Shown here one piece after another: positions 1-7,815 of a stretch of DNA of 64,000 nucleotides. Under the pieces are notes generated by a model. That model did not search any database. It had not been told where the DNA came from and saw nothing but the letters and a program-made list of their open reading frames with translations. Positions within the stretch are counted from its first letter, which is position 1. Each line of letters begins with the position of its first letter. The position numbers were made by a program, and so were the translations under genes. Location: assembly GCF_039522665.1 (NCBI RefSeq), contig NZ_BAAADV010000001.1:558001-622000 (forward strand). The letters run 5' to 3'. The DNA comes from Natronoarchaeum mannanilyticum. GTDB lineage: Archaea; Halobacteriota; Halobacteria; Halobacteriales; Natronoarchaeaceae.

Positions 1-333
1 ATTTTGAGTGCCCGAGAGGACGTACGCGTCTGCGCCGAAGTCGTCGGCCGTGTCGGGATCCACGACGACCGCGCTGGGGTAGTCGACGTCGGGGTAGTCG
101 ACCGCGAACGACTCTTTGACTTCGTCGGCCGTTCCGGAGGGAAAGCCGCGGTGGGGCAGGATCGTGAGCTGGCTCTCCGATCCTTCGGGAAGCTCGCGGT
201 CCTCGGGCCACAGGCTGCCGGCGTCCTCCGCGACGTCGTCGACGAGCGCCGGCGTCGTCAGCGGCTCGTCGAGGCGGAGCTGGGCGATCCGCGCGGCGGC
301 GTCCCGCTCCAGCACCTCGAAGTAGTCGGTCAT
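1..333 (-). CDS. arcS: Archaeosine synthase ArcS (TgtA2-like), N-terminal part, cut by window edge
   Basis: Only the first 111 codons are present; the gene runs off the left edge. ArcS converts preQ0 at position 15 of archaeal tRNA, placed there by TgtA, into archaeosine. The N-terminus MTDYFEVLERDAAARIAQL resembles the degenerate TGT-like start of haloarchaeal ArcS/TgtA2, and the segment ending AVVVDPDTADDFGADAYVLSG fits the same family. ATG at 333 is the only sensible start. It lies downstream of tgtA on the same strand, separated by 288 bp, which matches the common haloarchaeal order. The family call rests on remembered homologues and context. Confidence 0.8.
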   Translation of the reverse strand, partial: MTDYFEVLERDAAARIAQLRLDEPLTTPALVDDVAEDAGSLWPEDRELPEGSESQLTILPHRGFPSGTADEVKESFAVDYPDVDYPSAVVVDPDTADDFGADAYVLSGTQN

Positions 334-621
334 ACCTCACAGGTGCCGCGGCGACCGAATGAGGCTGTCGGTCCCCGTCGGCGGGCGCTCTCCGGACGAA
401 ACGGCCGTGGGATCGACGTCGACGCCGAAGCGGCGTCGAGCCGAAGCGAGGAAGTAGCGAACAGGCGGCACTCGGCCGGGAGTCTACGCTCCCGGATCGA
501 ATTCCGCGAGGCGACGTGCCGCGCAGTCGCGAACGCCCCGCGGCGTCGGTCAGATCACGGCGATGCTGGCCGCTCGATCAGGTATAAAGCTGTGGCGGCG
601 CCGAGGGGAGCGAGGGACAGC
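334..621. other. Spacer between arcS and tgtA, no gene seen
   Basis: This 288-bp stretch has no convincing reading frame on either strand. A TTTATA-like word on the minus strand (about 582-587) is too far from arcS (250 bp) to fit a leaderless promoter. The long plus-strand frame that crosses it is antisense to tgtA and the Nudix gene and is not a gene. Confidence 0.5.
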
Positions 622-2097
622 TTAACGGGATTGCTCCGAGAGATTCCACAGCGTCACTCGCTCGGGGATCCGCTCCAGAGCGGACGCGTGCCAGTCACGG
701 TGACCGACGGTGAACTCGACGTCGGGGTTCAACTCCGTCAGCCGGGCGATGCCGTCGGCGGCGCGTTCGAGCGCGCGCCGATCGCAGCGGTCGGGCACCT
801 CCGCGGTGAGCGGGTACGTTTCGGACAGTTCTCTGGGGAACGGACCGAACGGCGGAACGACGCGCCAGGATTCGTCGAAGCTGTCGGACTTGTTGCCCTC
901 GGTGAGCAGCACTTCTCCCTCGGGATCGAGCCGGTCGAGGCGCTTGTGGTGACGAACGACTTCGGGGCGGTCCGCGCTCTCGGCGGAGAGGTAGAAGAAG
1001 GCGTTCTTGGAGGCGGGATCCGATCGTTCGAGCTGCTCGGCGTGATCGCACAGCGCGCGATAGCCGTCGAGCATCGCGGGATGGGCGCGGGCGCGGGCCT
1101 CGACGAGTTCCAGCAGGTCGCCGTCGCGGATCGCCTGCTTGATCCGGCGGATCTCCTGGAACGTGACGTGGAGGTTGTGGGCGGCGAGTTCCTCCTCCTG
1201 AGCGCGGTCGTCGAGCGCGCGCAGTTCGTCCGGCGAGAACTCGGTGCAGACCGGACACGAGCAGGGCAGGTAGTCGAGTTCGTCGAGGTGCTCGGTGCCG
1301 TCGACGGTGAGATACCGGCCGTCTCGGGCGTACAGGGCGTAGGCGGCCGAGTCGAACAGATCGCAGCCCATCGCGACCGCGAGCGCGAACATCATGGGGT
1401 GGCCGGCGCCGAACAGGTGGACCGGCGCGTCCTCGCCCAGCCCGCGCTTGGCGGCGGCGACGGCGTCGACCATGTCGCCGTACCGGTAGTCGTTCATCAG
1501 CGGGACGACCGCGCCGACCGGGAAGACGTCGAGGTCGGTCGCGTCGGCGTGCTCGGCGGCGTCCTCCCGGAGGTCGGTGTACGTCGACCCCTGGACCGGC
1601 GCGTTGACGAGCATCTCGCCCGTGTCGATCCCCTCGGCTTCCTCGAGGCGCTCTTTCGTCGTCGCGAGCTCGTCTTCCGCGCGCTCGCGGTCGACGTCCG
1701 GCGGCGTCGGGATGTCGACGGGCGTCCCGATGTCCGAGCCGATCTTTCGCTGGAAGCGCAGGATCTCGTCGGTCGTCACGTCGATCTCGCCGTACTCCGA
1801 GAGTTGAAACGACCCGGAGTCGGTCATGATCGCGCCGGGGAACTCCAGCATCTCGTGGAGCCCGCGATCGAGGGCGTCCTCGCGAAGCTCGTCGTTGCCG
1901 TGGATGATGTAGGAGTTGGTGATGAGGATCTCGGCGCCGAACTCCTCGTGGAGCCGCTTCGGGGAGATCGTCTGGAGGTTCGGGTTGACGACCGGCAGCA
2001 GCACCGGCGTCTCGACGGTGACGTCGGCGCGGGGGACCGTCAGCCGGCCGATCCGGCCGGCCGCGTCGGCGTCCCGGAGCTCGAAGTGCTCTCGCAT
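622..2097 (-). CDS. tgtA: tRNA-guanine(15) transglycosylase TgtA
   Basis: TgtA exchanges guanine 15 of tRNA for preQ0, the first committed step of archaeosine synthesis. The 491-residue protein has the TGT TIM-barrel: the catalytic-type motif MTDSGSFQ with Asp93 near residues 91-98, the APVQGS loop near 167-172, [10 protein letters not shown] near 192-201, and the zinc site Cys279, Cys281, Cys284 with His307 or His310. The C-terminal extension carries the archaeal C1/C2-type domains. Length suits an archaeal enzyme that has shed its PUA domain, as haloarchaeal TgtA often does. It follows the Nudix gene by 45 bp and precedes arcS, suggesting one transcription unit. ATG at 2097 precedes the conserved MREHFELRD start. 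Confidence 0.95.
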   Translation of the reverse strand: MREHFELRDADAAGRIGRLTVPRADVTVETPVLLPVVNPNLQTISPKRLHEEFGAEILITNSYIIHGNDELREDALDRGLHEMLEFPGAIMTDSGSFQLSEYGEIDVTTDEILRFQRKIGSDIGTPVDIPTPPDVDRERAEDELATTKERLEEAEGIDTGEMLVNAPVQGSTYTDLREDAAEHADATDLDVFPVGAVVPLMNDYRYGDMVDAVAAAKRGLGEDAPVHLFGAGHPMMFALAVAMGCDLFDSAAYALYARDGRYLTVDGTEHLDELDYLPCSCPVCTEFSPDELRALDDRAQEEELAAHNLHVTFQEIRRIKQAIRDGDLLELVEARARAHPAMLDGYRALCDHAEQLERSDPASKNAFFYLSAESADRPEVVRHHKRLDRLDPEGEVLLTEGNKSDSFDESWRVVPPFGPFPRELSETYPLTAEVPDRCDRRALERAADGIARLTELNPDVEFTVGHRDWHASALERIPERVTLWNLSEQSR

Positions 2098-2142
2098 TAC
2101 CGGAGCGTGGCCCGGCGCGAGGGTAAGGATTCCGTTCCGGGA

Positions 2143-2691
2143 TCAGTTCTCGACGAGTTCGTAGTAGAGCACGCCCAGCGCGGTCCGGCCGTCCCGGACG
2201 TCGTCCGCCGCGACGGCCGCGCGGAGCTCCTCGAACGAGGTGGTGTCGGTCCGGATGCTCTCGTTGTGGTCGAGATTCTGCTCGGCCGTAGGCCGACAGT
2301 CGCGGGCGACAAAAAAGTGCAACACCGAGTCGGCGATGCCGTTGGCCGGCTCGACCGTCGTCATGTGGCTCACCGACTCGGTCTCGTAGCCGGTCTCCTC
2401 GCGCAGCTCGCGGCGCGCGGCCGCCGCCAGCGACTCGTCGTCGGGCTCGACGCCGCCGACGGGCAGCCCGCGGTTGATCCGGTCGACCGCCTGGCGCCAC
2501 TCCTCGATGACGACGACGTCGCCGTCCGACGTGAACGGCAAGACCACGACCGCGGGCGGCTCCGACAGGTAGTCGTACTCCCCCTCGGTGCCGTCGGGGA
2601 AGCGGACGTCGTCGGTCACGACGTCGAAGCCGGGACAGGAGTAGGCGGTCTGCGAGTCGAGCGTCTCCCAGCGGAGGTCGTCTTCGGCCAT
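2143..2691 (-). CDS. Nudix hydrolase, ADP-ribose pyrophosphatase-like
   Basis: Nudix enzymes hydrolyse nucleoside diphosphates linked to another group, using Mg2+ bound by the Nudix box. The box is complete here: Gly80, Glu86, Arg94-Glu95, Glu98-Glu99 and Gly101 fit G-x5-E-x7-RE-U-x-EE-x-GU exactly. The preceding segment (VVVIEEWRQAVDRINRGLPVGG) resembles ADP-ribose or NDP-sugar pyrophosphatases, so ADP-ribose is a reasonable but unproven substrate. The gene heads the minus-strand run Nudix-tgtA-arcS. No link between this hydrolase and archaeosine is implied beyond co-transcription. Confidence 0.85.
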   Translation of the reverse strand: MAEDDLRWETLDSQTAYSCPGFDVVTDDVRFPDGTEGEYDYLSEPPAVVVLPFTSDGDVVVIEEWRQAVDRINRGLPVGGVEPDDESLAAAARRELREETGYETESVSHMTTVEPANGIADSVLHFFVARDCRPTAEQNLDHNESIRTDTTSFEELRAAVAADDVRDGRTALGVLYYELVEN

Positions 2692-2895
2692 CGACGGGGG
2701 GTTTCGGCGCCACCTCGAAAAGCCTCACGACGGCCAATTCCGCTCGCCCCCGAATAAATGAATGAAATCAGACTAGTTAGATGTGGGAGTATTACTGTCC
2801 CTGAACGGTTTAGCACCGTATAGTCGATGAGATGATAATAGTAGATATGCTTTTCCGGCTCGCCGCCAACAGTAAGGCGTAGTTACTTTCGAACC

Positions 2896-3240
2896 ATGCA
2901 ACGCAAAGCACCCGAACAGAGAACGCGGGCCGGCACCGAGGAGAGGGACGTGTTCTGGGCGTACCACGACGAAGACAGTCCGGCGAAGCTGAGCACGACG
3001 GTCGTGCACGCTCTGGCCGACGTGCTCGGGGCGGACGCCTCGGTGATGCGAGAGGAGCTCCACGACTGCGTCGATCTGCGGGGACTGGATCTGCTCTTCC
3101 GTGATCGGACTGCCGGGACGCCGCGCGCCGGCGGCTACCTCAGTTTCCGGCTGTACGACCACCAGGTGACGGTGTACGCCAGCGGCGACATCGCCGTCGA
3201 GCCGCCGGCGCCGACTCGGGGATCACCGCCCGCGGTCTAA
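2896..3240 (+). CDS. HalOD1 output-domain protein
   Basis: This 114-residue protein looks like a stand-alone HalOD1 domain, a small haloarchaeal module often found at the end of response regulators or alone. The core STTVVHALADVLGADASVM, DLRGLDLLF and the closing strand pair LYDHQVTVYASGDIAV match the family pattern. HalOD1 has no proven biochemical activity that I know of. The gene starts just after an AT-rich patch (2755-2885), unusual for this genome, that probably holds its promoter. The next genes on the strand are the Gln-rich and PRC-barrel genes. Confidence 0.7.
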   Translation: MQRKAPEQRTRAGTEERDVFWAYHDEDSPAKLSTTVVHALADVLGADASVMREELHDCVDLRGLDLLFRDRTAGTPRAGGYLSFRLYDHQVTVYASGDIAVEPPAPTRGSPPAV

Positions 3241-3502
3241 CTCCGGCGATCCCCGTAACCTCTCCTTACCCGCCGTTCGTCCAGTCTGCGAGCGTTCGCT
3301 ATCGACGGTGACGCTCGCGCGTGGCCAGCGACGGCCGATCCATCCGCGTCCCGCCCAAGAATCACTTTCGCGGCCGGAAGCAACAGCTACGGCCGCTGAA
3401 CCGTCTGAACGGTCGCTTCCGACTATACTCGTGGCTCCCGGCGACTAACGAGCCGGACGGTCGCCGGGCGGCGCCAGCCGTCGGCGGCCGCCGAACTAAC
3501 CC

Positions 3503-4612
3503 ATGACGGATTCAAACCGACAGCCACGAACCGACCAGAATCGACGGCGAGACGAGCGTAGCGGTCAGGACGATCCGGGCGACTACCGGACCGCGATGGA
3601 CGTCCAGGAGGCGACGATGGACCAGGGCCAGCAGGCGATACGCCAGACGGCGGAGTTACAGCGGTCGTTCGCGCGGGCGGCGCTCCGCGGAATCGAGAGC
3701 CAGCAGGCCGCCCAGCGGCAGGCCTTCGAGTTCACGAAGGCGGCGATCGGCAGCTATGTCGACACGATGAACTCGATGCTGCCGGCCATCGAGGACGCCC
3801 AGCAGCAGTTCGCACGGGAGGCCGAGAGTGCGGGCGCCGAGCTGACCGATCAGTTCCAGGAGACGACCCGGGAGACGGGCCAGCGGTCCGAGCAGTTCGG
3901 CCGGCAGATGGCCCGACAGGGTCAGCAGACGGGCCAGCAGATGGACCAGCAAGCTCGGCAAAACGTCGACGAGAGTAGCCATCAGATGTCCGGAGCGGCC
4001 CAGCAGACCGGACAGCGACCGGGCCAGCAGGTCGAACAGCGAACTGCCGACCAGTCGAACGGGACCGGGCAGCCCGAAAGCGACGGGTTCCGGCGCGCGG
4101 ACGCCCCGCACGAGCGCGGCATCCAGCCGCCGTCGAGCGATCAGCGCGGCGGCGGGTACCAGCCGTCACAGCAGTCCGGTGTCCGATCGCAGGCGCCACA
4201 GCAGCCCTCGCGAGAATCCCCGTCGCAGCCGGGATCGTCCGGGAGAACGCGTGACGAGCCTCATTCCCGGCCACCCGGAACGACTGGGCGATCCGGTGAA
4301 CCGACGGAGTACCAGCGGTCACCGGGGTCGGGAGACCGACCCCATACGGGACGAGGACAGTCCGAGCTCCGGGGTTCGAGCGGCCGCGACGAGCCCTCCG
4401 ACCGTTCCGGCGGCCGGTCCCCGACGCATCAGGAGCGCCGGGAGCCGCCCCAGACCACACAACCGGGCGAGGAGACGCCCCAACGCGAGATTCCGATCAG
4501 TTCGTCACCCGAGCGGACGCACAGCCCCTCGCAGAGACCGAGCACCGAGTACGGCACTCGGAGCGACACCGGCAGCGAGTCGAACGAAGAGCGCGAGGAA
4601 CCGCCCGAGTGA
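3503..4612 (+). CDS. Gln-rich coiled-coil / low-complexity protein, phasin-like N-terminus
   Basis: I do not recognise a named family for this 369-residue protein. Residues about 30-125 form an amphipathic helical region (QEATMDQGQQAIRQTAEL, then Ser/Gln/Ala-rich helices) that resembles phasins, which coat polyhydroxyalkanoate granules, or other helical surface-coat proteins. From about residue 140 on the protein is low complexity, rich in Gln, Ser, Arg, Pro and Gly, and probably disordered. There is no signal peptide or membrane segment. The stop overlaps the spacing to the next small PRC-barrel gene (ATG 2 nt downstream), so the two are probably co-translated. The frame is supported by codon use despite the low complexity. 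Confidence 0.6.
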   Translation: MTDSNRQPRTDQNRRRDERSGQDDPGDYRTAMDVQEATMDQGQQAIRQTAELQRSFARAALRGIESQQAAQRQAFEFTKAAIGSYVDTMNSMLPAIEDAQQQFAREAESAGAELTDQFQETTRETGQRSEQFGRQMARQGQQTGQQMDQQARQNVDESSHQMSGAAQQTGQRPGQQVEQRTADQSNGTGQPESDGFRRADAPHERGIQPPSSDQRGGGYQPSQQSGVRSQAPQQPSRESPSQPGSSGRTRDEPHSRPPGTTGRSGEPTEYQRSPGSGDRPHTGRGQSELRGSSGRDEPSDRSGGRSPTHQERREPPQTTQPGEETPQREIPISSSPERTHSPSQRPSTEYGTRSDTGSESNEEREEPPE

Positions 4613-4613
4613 T

Positions 4614-4844
4614 ATGAGTTCCCTCAGCGACGCCGTCGGATCGATCGTCGTCGACGCCGCGGGCGACCGCGTCGGCGTCGTCACCGACAGCGACGGCGAC
4701 CGGCTGTTCGTCCGGCCGGAGCCGGGCGCCCTCGACGCCGTGGCGAGCAAGTTCGGCTGGATGGAAGCCCGACGAGACGCGTACCCGCTGGCGCCCGAAC
4801 ACGTCGCCACCGCCGGCGGCGGAACGGTGCGGCTTCGAGAGTGA
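4614..4844 (+). CDS. Small PRC-barrel-like protein
   Basis: This 76-residue protein (MSSLSDAVGSIVVDAAGDRVG...) has the two-strand VGSIVVDAAGDRVGVV pattern and a DAYPLAPEHV end that match the C-terminal PRC-barrel of the neighbouring 5111-6517 protein (GKEVVDATGEKVGMV, EDYPVDAGHV). PRC barrels are small beta modules seen in photosynthetic reaction centres, RimM and many archaeal proteins of unknown role. The start ATG lies 2 nt after the stop of the Gln-rich gene, so translation is likely coupled. The longer reading frame upstream in the same phase overlaps the Gln-rich gene and was discarded. Confidence 0.75.
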   Translation: MSSLSDAVGSIVVDAAGDRVGVVTDSDGDRLFVRPEPGALDAVASKFGWMEARRDAYPLAPEHVATAGGGTVRLRE

Positions 4845-5110
4845 CGGGCGGACCGAAATCCGCACGGCTCCGTCCGACCGAGGCGCCGATCGCTCGGAAG
4901 CCGAAACTACCCCGTCGATGGACGACCGTACCGCGACGGGCGCCGACGTTCCGCCGAAGAAACTCGCGATGAACTTCCGGGCCGAACGTCGGTAGCGACG
5001 CCTACGTTTCCGTTTCTCAACCCCTCACGAGGGCGGCGTTTCGAAGCGACGCCCTATCCGGTCCAACGGTCACGTCGCTTTTCCGGGCCAGCGGTCAACC
5101 GCGAAACGCT

Positions 5111-6517
5111 ATGTCTGAGGACCACAGCGGCGGAAACCGGCGTATCTCGACGGATCGCGAGACGATCAGAGGGTGGGCCGACGAGCACGAGGCGGTCCCG
5201 GCCCGACACACCGGAGCGGGAGAGACGCGATACCACGTGGTCCGGGAGACCGATCTCGGAAGCGACCACGAGCGGATGGAGTGGGACGAGTTCTTCTCGG
5301 AGATCGACGACGCCGAACACGTCGTCGTCTACGAGGAATCGGCCGAGAGCGAGCCGTTCGACGTACTCGCCCGCGACGAAGCGCTCGTCGAGAACGACAT
5401 GGAGCGCGAGGAGATCGAGCGCGCGCTGACGGAAGGCGAGGTCGTCACGAGCGAGGTCAAAGAGACGACCGTCGTCGAGAGCGTCATCGTCGAGGAGGCG
5501 ACGATCGAGAGCGAGCTCGTCGACACCGAACTCGTCGAGGAGCGCCTGGTCGACGCCGAGCTCATCGAGCGGGAGTGTACCGGCTGCGAGATCGTCGCCG
5601 ACCGGGAGGGCGAGGACGACGCGCTGTTCGACGAGGAGCGGTACTTCGACGCCGTCCAGTCCGGCGAGCGGTCGGACCACGAGGGGATGGGCGTGTTCGG
5701 CGCCGGCGGCGGGAAGGACCTGCCCTACTACGCCGAACTCGACGTCCGGGAGACGTGGAGCGCCACGCGCGAACTGCTCGAACGGTTCACCGTCGAGAGC
5801 GAGATCGTCGACACCGACATCGCAGAGAGCGACAGCATCGAGGACGTCGACATCGACGTCGAGGGCGTCCAGCGCGACATCCTGCGGAGCGACCTGTTCG
5901 ACGAGGACGCCGACGAGGAGATCGTCACGCAGTACGACATCGAGAGCGAGTTCGGCGAGGGCGACGCGATCCACACGTTCTTCAACCGGCGCCGGACCGT
6001 CGAGGACGAGGTTGTCGACGAGAAGCGCCTCCGCGCGGACGTGACGGGCGGCGAAATCCTCGGGATGGAGCGGATGGAGACGATCGACATCGAGTCGGAG
6101 TTCACCGACGACGAGGGGCTCGCCCCGCTGGAAACGCGCGACGCGGAAGGGTCCGCGGCGGAACCGGCGCTCGACGACGAATCGGCCGCGACGGGCGATT
6201 CGACGCCCGGAGCTGGAGCGACCGCGGAGGGCGAGATGGCCGGGACGCCCGATCTCACCGAGGACGACGTCGGCAAGGAGGTCGTCGACGCCACCGGCGA
6301 GAAAGTCGGCATGGTCGCGACCGTCGACGCCGGCGAGAACGTGATGTACGTCGACGCCGATCCGAGCATCACCGAACGGGTCAAGGCCGCGCTCGACTGG
6401 GGCGAGGTCGGGAAAGAGGACTACCCCGTCGACGCGGGACACGTCCAACGCGTCGACGACAATCAGGTCGAGCTGAAACCGGAAGAGGACCTCTCAGCCG
6501 AGGGCCAGTCGCGTTGA
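5111..6517 (+). CDS. Acidic repeat protein with C-terminal PRC-barrel
   Basis: The 468-residue protein is very acidic and has three parts. Residues 1-105 are a basic-to-acidic lead domain (TDRETIRGWADEHEAVP, YHVVRETDLGS). Residues about 115-330 carry irregular short repeats alternating a hydrophobic Val/Ile pair with Glu/Ser/Asp (TSEVKETTVVESVIVEE, ESELVDTELVEERLVDAEL), suggestive of stacked beta strands. Residues about 385-455 are a PRC-barrel matching the neighbouring 76-residue protein. No signal peptide or membrane segment is visible. Similar proteins occur in other haloarchaea as PRC-barrel proteins of unknown role. A CTGCEI pair of cysteines near residue 158 is the only possible metal site. 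Confidence 0.75.
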   Translation: MSEDHSGGNRRISTDRETIRGWADEHEAVPARHTGAGETRYHVVRETDLGSDHERMEWDEFFSEIDDAEHVVVYEESAESEPFDVLARDEALVENDMEREEIERALTEGEVVTSEVKETTVVESVIVEEATIESELVDTELVEERLVDAELIERECTGCEIVADREGEDDALFDEERYFDAVQSGERSDHEGMGVFGAGGGKDLPYYAELDVRETWSATRELLERFTVESEIVDTDIAESDSIEDVDIDVEGVQRDILRSDLFDEDADEEIVTQYDIESEFGEGDAIHTFFNRRRTVEDEVVDEKRLRADVTGGEILGMERMETIDIESEFTDDEGLAPLETRDAEGSAAEPALDDESAATGDSTPGAGATAEGEMAGTPDLTEDDVGKEVVDATGEKVGMVATVDAGENVMYVDADPSITERVKAALDWGEVGKEDYPVDAGHVQRVDDNQVELKPEEDLSAEGQSR

Positions 6518-6599
6518 CGGACGCCGCTGTCGCACGATTTCTGCGTTCCTCGCACACACACTACGCGGTGCTCGGGAGGATAGAATGCGGGAAAGGTAG

Positions 6600-6619
6600 T
6601 GGGCCGGCGCGAATTCGAA
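6600..6619 (-). repeat. Duplicated 3' end of tRNA-Pro(CGG)
   Basis: Twenty bases at 6600-6619 are identical to 6746-6765, the discriminator base, acceptor 3' strand and part of the T-arm of the tRNA-Pro gene, in the same orientation and 146 bp away. A short direct copy of a tRNA 3' end is the classic scar left by an integrase that uses tRNA genes as attachment sites. The 126 bp between the copies hold no gene, so any element has been lost or reduced. Confidence 0.6.
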
Positions 6620-6745
6620 CTGGGCAAGACGGTCGCGCTCACTTCGTTCGCGCGCTGCGACTTGCTGGCTCGAATTCGCGCGTCGTGATTTACACACCCA
6701 CTACGGACTCCTCGCTACGCTCGTCGTTGCGAAGTGGGGTGAAAA

Positions 6746-6818
6746 TGGGCCGGCGCGAATTCGAATCGCGGTTACGGCCACCCGAAGGCCGAAGGATACC
6801 AAGCTACCCCACCGGCCC
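6746..6818 (-). tRNA. tRNA-Pro, anticodon CGG
   Basis: The minus strand folds as a full cloverleaf of 73 nt: a 7-bp acceptor stem GGGCCGG/CCGGCCC with discriminator A, a D-arm with GGU, an anticodon stem CGGCC/GGCCG around loop UUCGGGU (anticodon CGG, reads CCG), and a T-arm CGCGA-UUCGAAU-UCGCG. CCA is not encoded. Four T residues follow the 3' end on the minus strand (6742-6745), a likely terminator. No intron is present. Confidence 0.95.
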
Positions 6819-6869
6819 GCATTCGAATCCATGCCGCGGCGACTTTTAACCGTTCCGAAACGGGGGCGG

Positions 6870-7460
6870 TCAGTACCGGGTGAACCCGTCCGTGTCCAGG
6901 TGATTGTGCGCGACCGTGATGGCGTGGTCGGCGTGCAACCGCTCGGGGCCCAGCCGCACGCGCCGGTCGGCGGCGTCGTCGAGTAGGGCCGCCTCGTCGT
7001 CGGTGAAGTCGTTGTGATCCGAGAGCACGAAGATCGGATCCTCCGGCGGGGCGACCTCGACGACCGGGTCGCCGTCCTCGTGGAGCTGAACGACGGTCCC
7101 CTCGACCGACTCCAGCAGCGGCTCGAAGCCGCGCCGGGTCAGCGAGACGCCGGGCGAGGTCTCGACCGGAATGTGCCCGATCGCCTCCTCGCGCTCTTCG
7201 AGGGCGTTGCGGACGAGCGCGGCCGTCGAGCGCTCGTCGGGATTCAGGCGCCGGAGATCGGCTCCCTCGAACGTGATCGTGAACTCGTCCCGGAGAACGA
7301 GGTGCGTCCGGACGTCCTCCCGAATCGCGTGCGAGAGGAAAAAGGCGGAGTTGACGCAGCGACAGAGCACGTCGAGACGGCCGGCGCCGCCCGCGATGTC
7401 GTCGAGCGAGAAGTCGGGCTCCGTGGGGACGTCGTGCCCGAGCACGATGAACTGGCGCAT
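6870..7460 (-). CDS. trmY: tRNA (pseudouridine(54)-N(1))-methyltransferase TrmY
   Basis: TrmY is a SPOUT methyltransferase that uses SAM to methylate N1 of pseudouridine 54 in the T-loop of archaeal tRNA. The 196-residue protein begins [19 protein letters not shown] and keeps the family segments [19 protein letters not shown], the [13 protein letters not shown] knot region and the C-terminal [15 protein letters not shown]. The frame extends further upstream, but ATG 7460 is chosen because homologues begin MRQF and a TATA-like CTATGC sits about 27 nt upstream (near 7484-7489). It is transcribed away from pus10, whose product makes its substrate base. Confidence 0.95.
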   Translation of the reverse strand: MRQFIVLGHDVPTEPDFSLDDIAGGAGRLDVLCRCVNSAFFLSHAIREDVRTHLVLRDEFTITFEGADLRRLNPDERSTAALVRNALEEREEAIGHIPVETSPGVSLTRRGFEPLLESVEGTVVQLHEDGDPVVEVAPPEDPIFVLSDHNDFTDDEAALLDDAADRRVRLGPERLHADHAITVAHNHLDTDGFTRY

Positions 7461-7596
7461 GCGACCGACTCGGACGCCGGCGGGCATAGTGGCGTCGGAT
7501 CGGGGCGGCGCTCCCGGAGCAGTCGCAGAAGACGGGCGTGCGCCGCCGCGGCGGCCGGGAGTGCGTGCCCGCGCAGAAGCGCGGGCCGCACGACTC

Positions 7597-7688
7597 GGGG
7601 GAGGGCAGGCCGCGGTGCGGTCGCGGTCAGCGGTGCGGTCGCGGTCAGCGGTGCGGTCGCGGTCAGCGGTGCGGTCGCGGTCCTGGCG
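7597..7688 (+). repeat. Dispersed element with conserved ends and tandem-repeat interior
   Basis: The first 25 nt (7597-7621) are identical to 62232-62256, and the end word GCGGTCCTGGCG (7677-7688) recurs at 62281-62292. The middle differs: here it is four copies of an 18-bp unit CGGTGCGGTCGCGGTCAG starting at 7613 (last copy partial), while the other copy has unrelated GC-rich sequence. Conserved ends with a replaceable core suggest one repeat family. Confidence 0.7.
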
Positions 7689-7717
7689 TCCTGTCGAGCG
7701 AAGCGAGACAGGGCTCG
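7681..7717 (+). repeat. 37-nt hairpin unit, copy of 30209-30245
   Basis: This unit and the inverted copy at 30209-30245 differ at only two positions, and those two are partners in the hairpin stem: CCTGTC/GACAGG here and CCTGCC/GGCAGG there. The loop GAGCGAAGCGA is unchanged. Paired changes keep the stem, which points to selection on, or a mechanism acting on, the folded form. Confidence 0.75.
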
Positions 7718-7815
7718 GGAGAGCTCTGCTCTCCCGGCGAGGGAGCGAACGTAGTGAGCGACCGAGGACTTTGCACACCGCAAGGCAATTGACCCCGCCG
7801 CGACTGGTTTCGGCC

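Larger units (their letters stand above)
7461..7815. other. Divergent trmY-pus10 intergenic region full of hairpins and an 18-bp tandem repeat
   Basis: The 355-bp region holds the promoters of two divergent genes and between them a repeat-derived segment: a 25-nt word shared with 62232-62256, an 18-bp minisatellite (7613-7682), a 37-nt hairpin unit shared with 30209-30245, and a second hairpin with arms GGGAGAG/CTCTCCC near 7717-7735. Frames that cross it give Arg/Asp-rich products with no family resemblance and are not genes. Confidence 0.6.

Noticed and set aside
4-2757. A 917-residue plus-strand open frame opposite arcS, tgtA and the Nudix gene
   Set aside because: It is antisense to three recognised genes, has no family resemblance and is explained by high-GC third positions leaving few stops.
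3321-3506. Short Arg-rich frame before the Gln-rich gene
   Set aside because: No promoter spacing, no conserved features and unfavourable codon use; treated as part of the spacer.
7538-7792. Short frame across the 18-bp tandem repeat upstream of pus10
   Set aside because: Its product is a repeat of CGRGQR-type residues that follows directly from the minisatellite; no evidence of translation.
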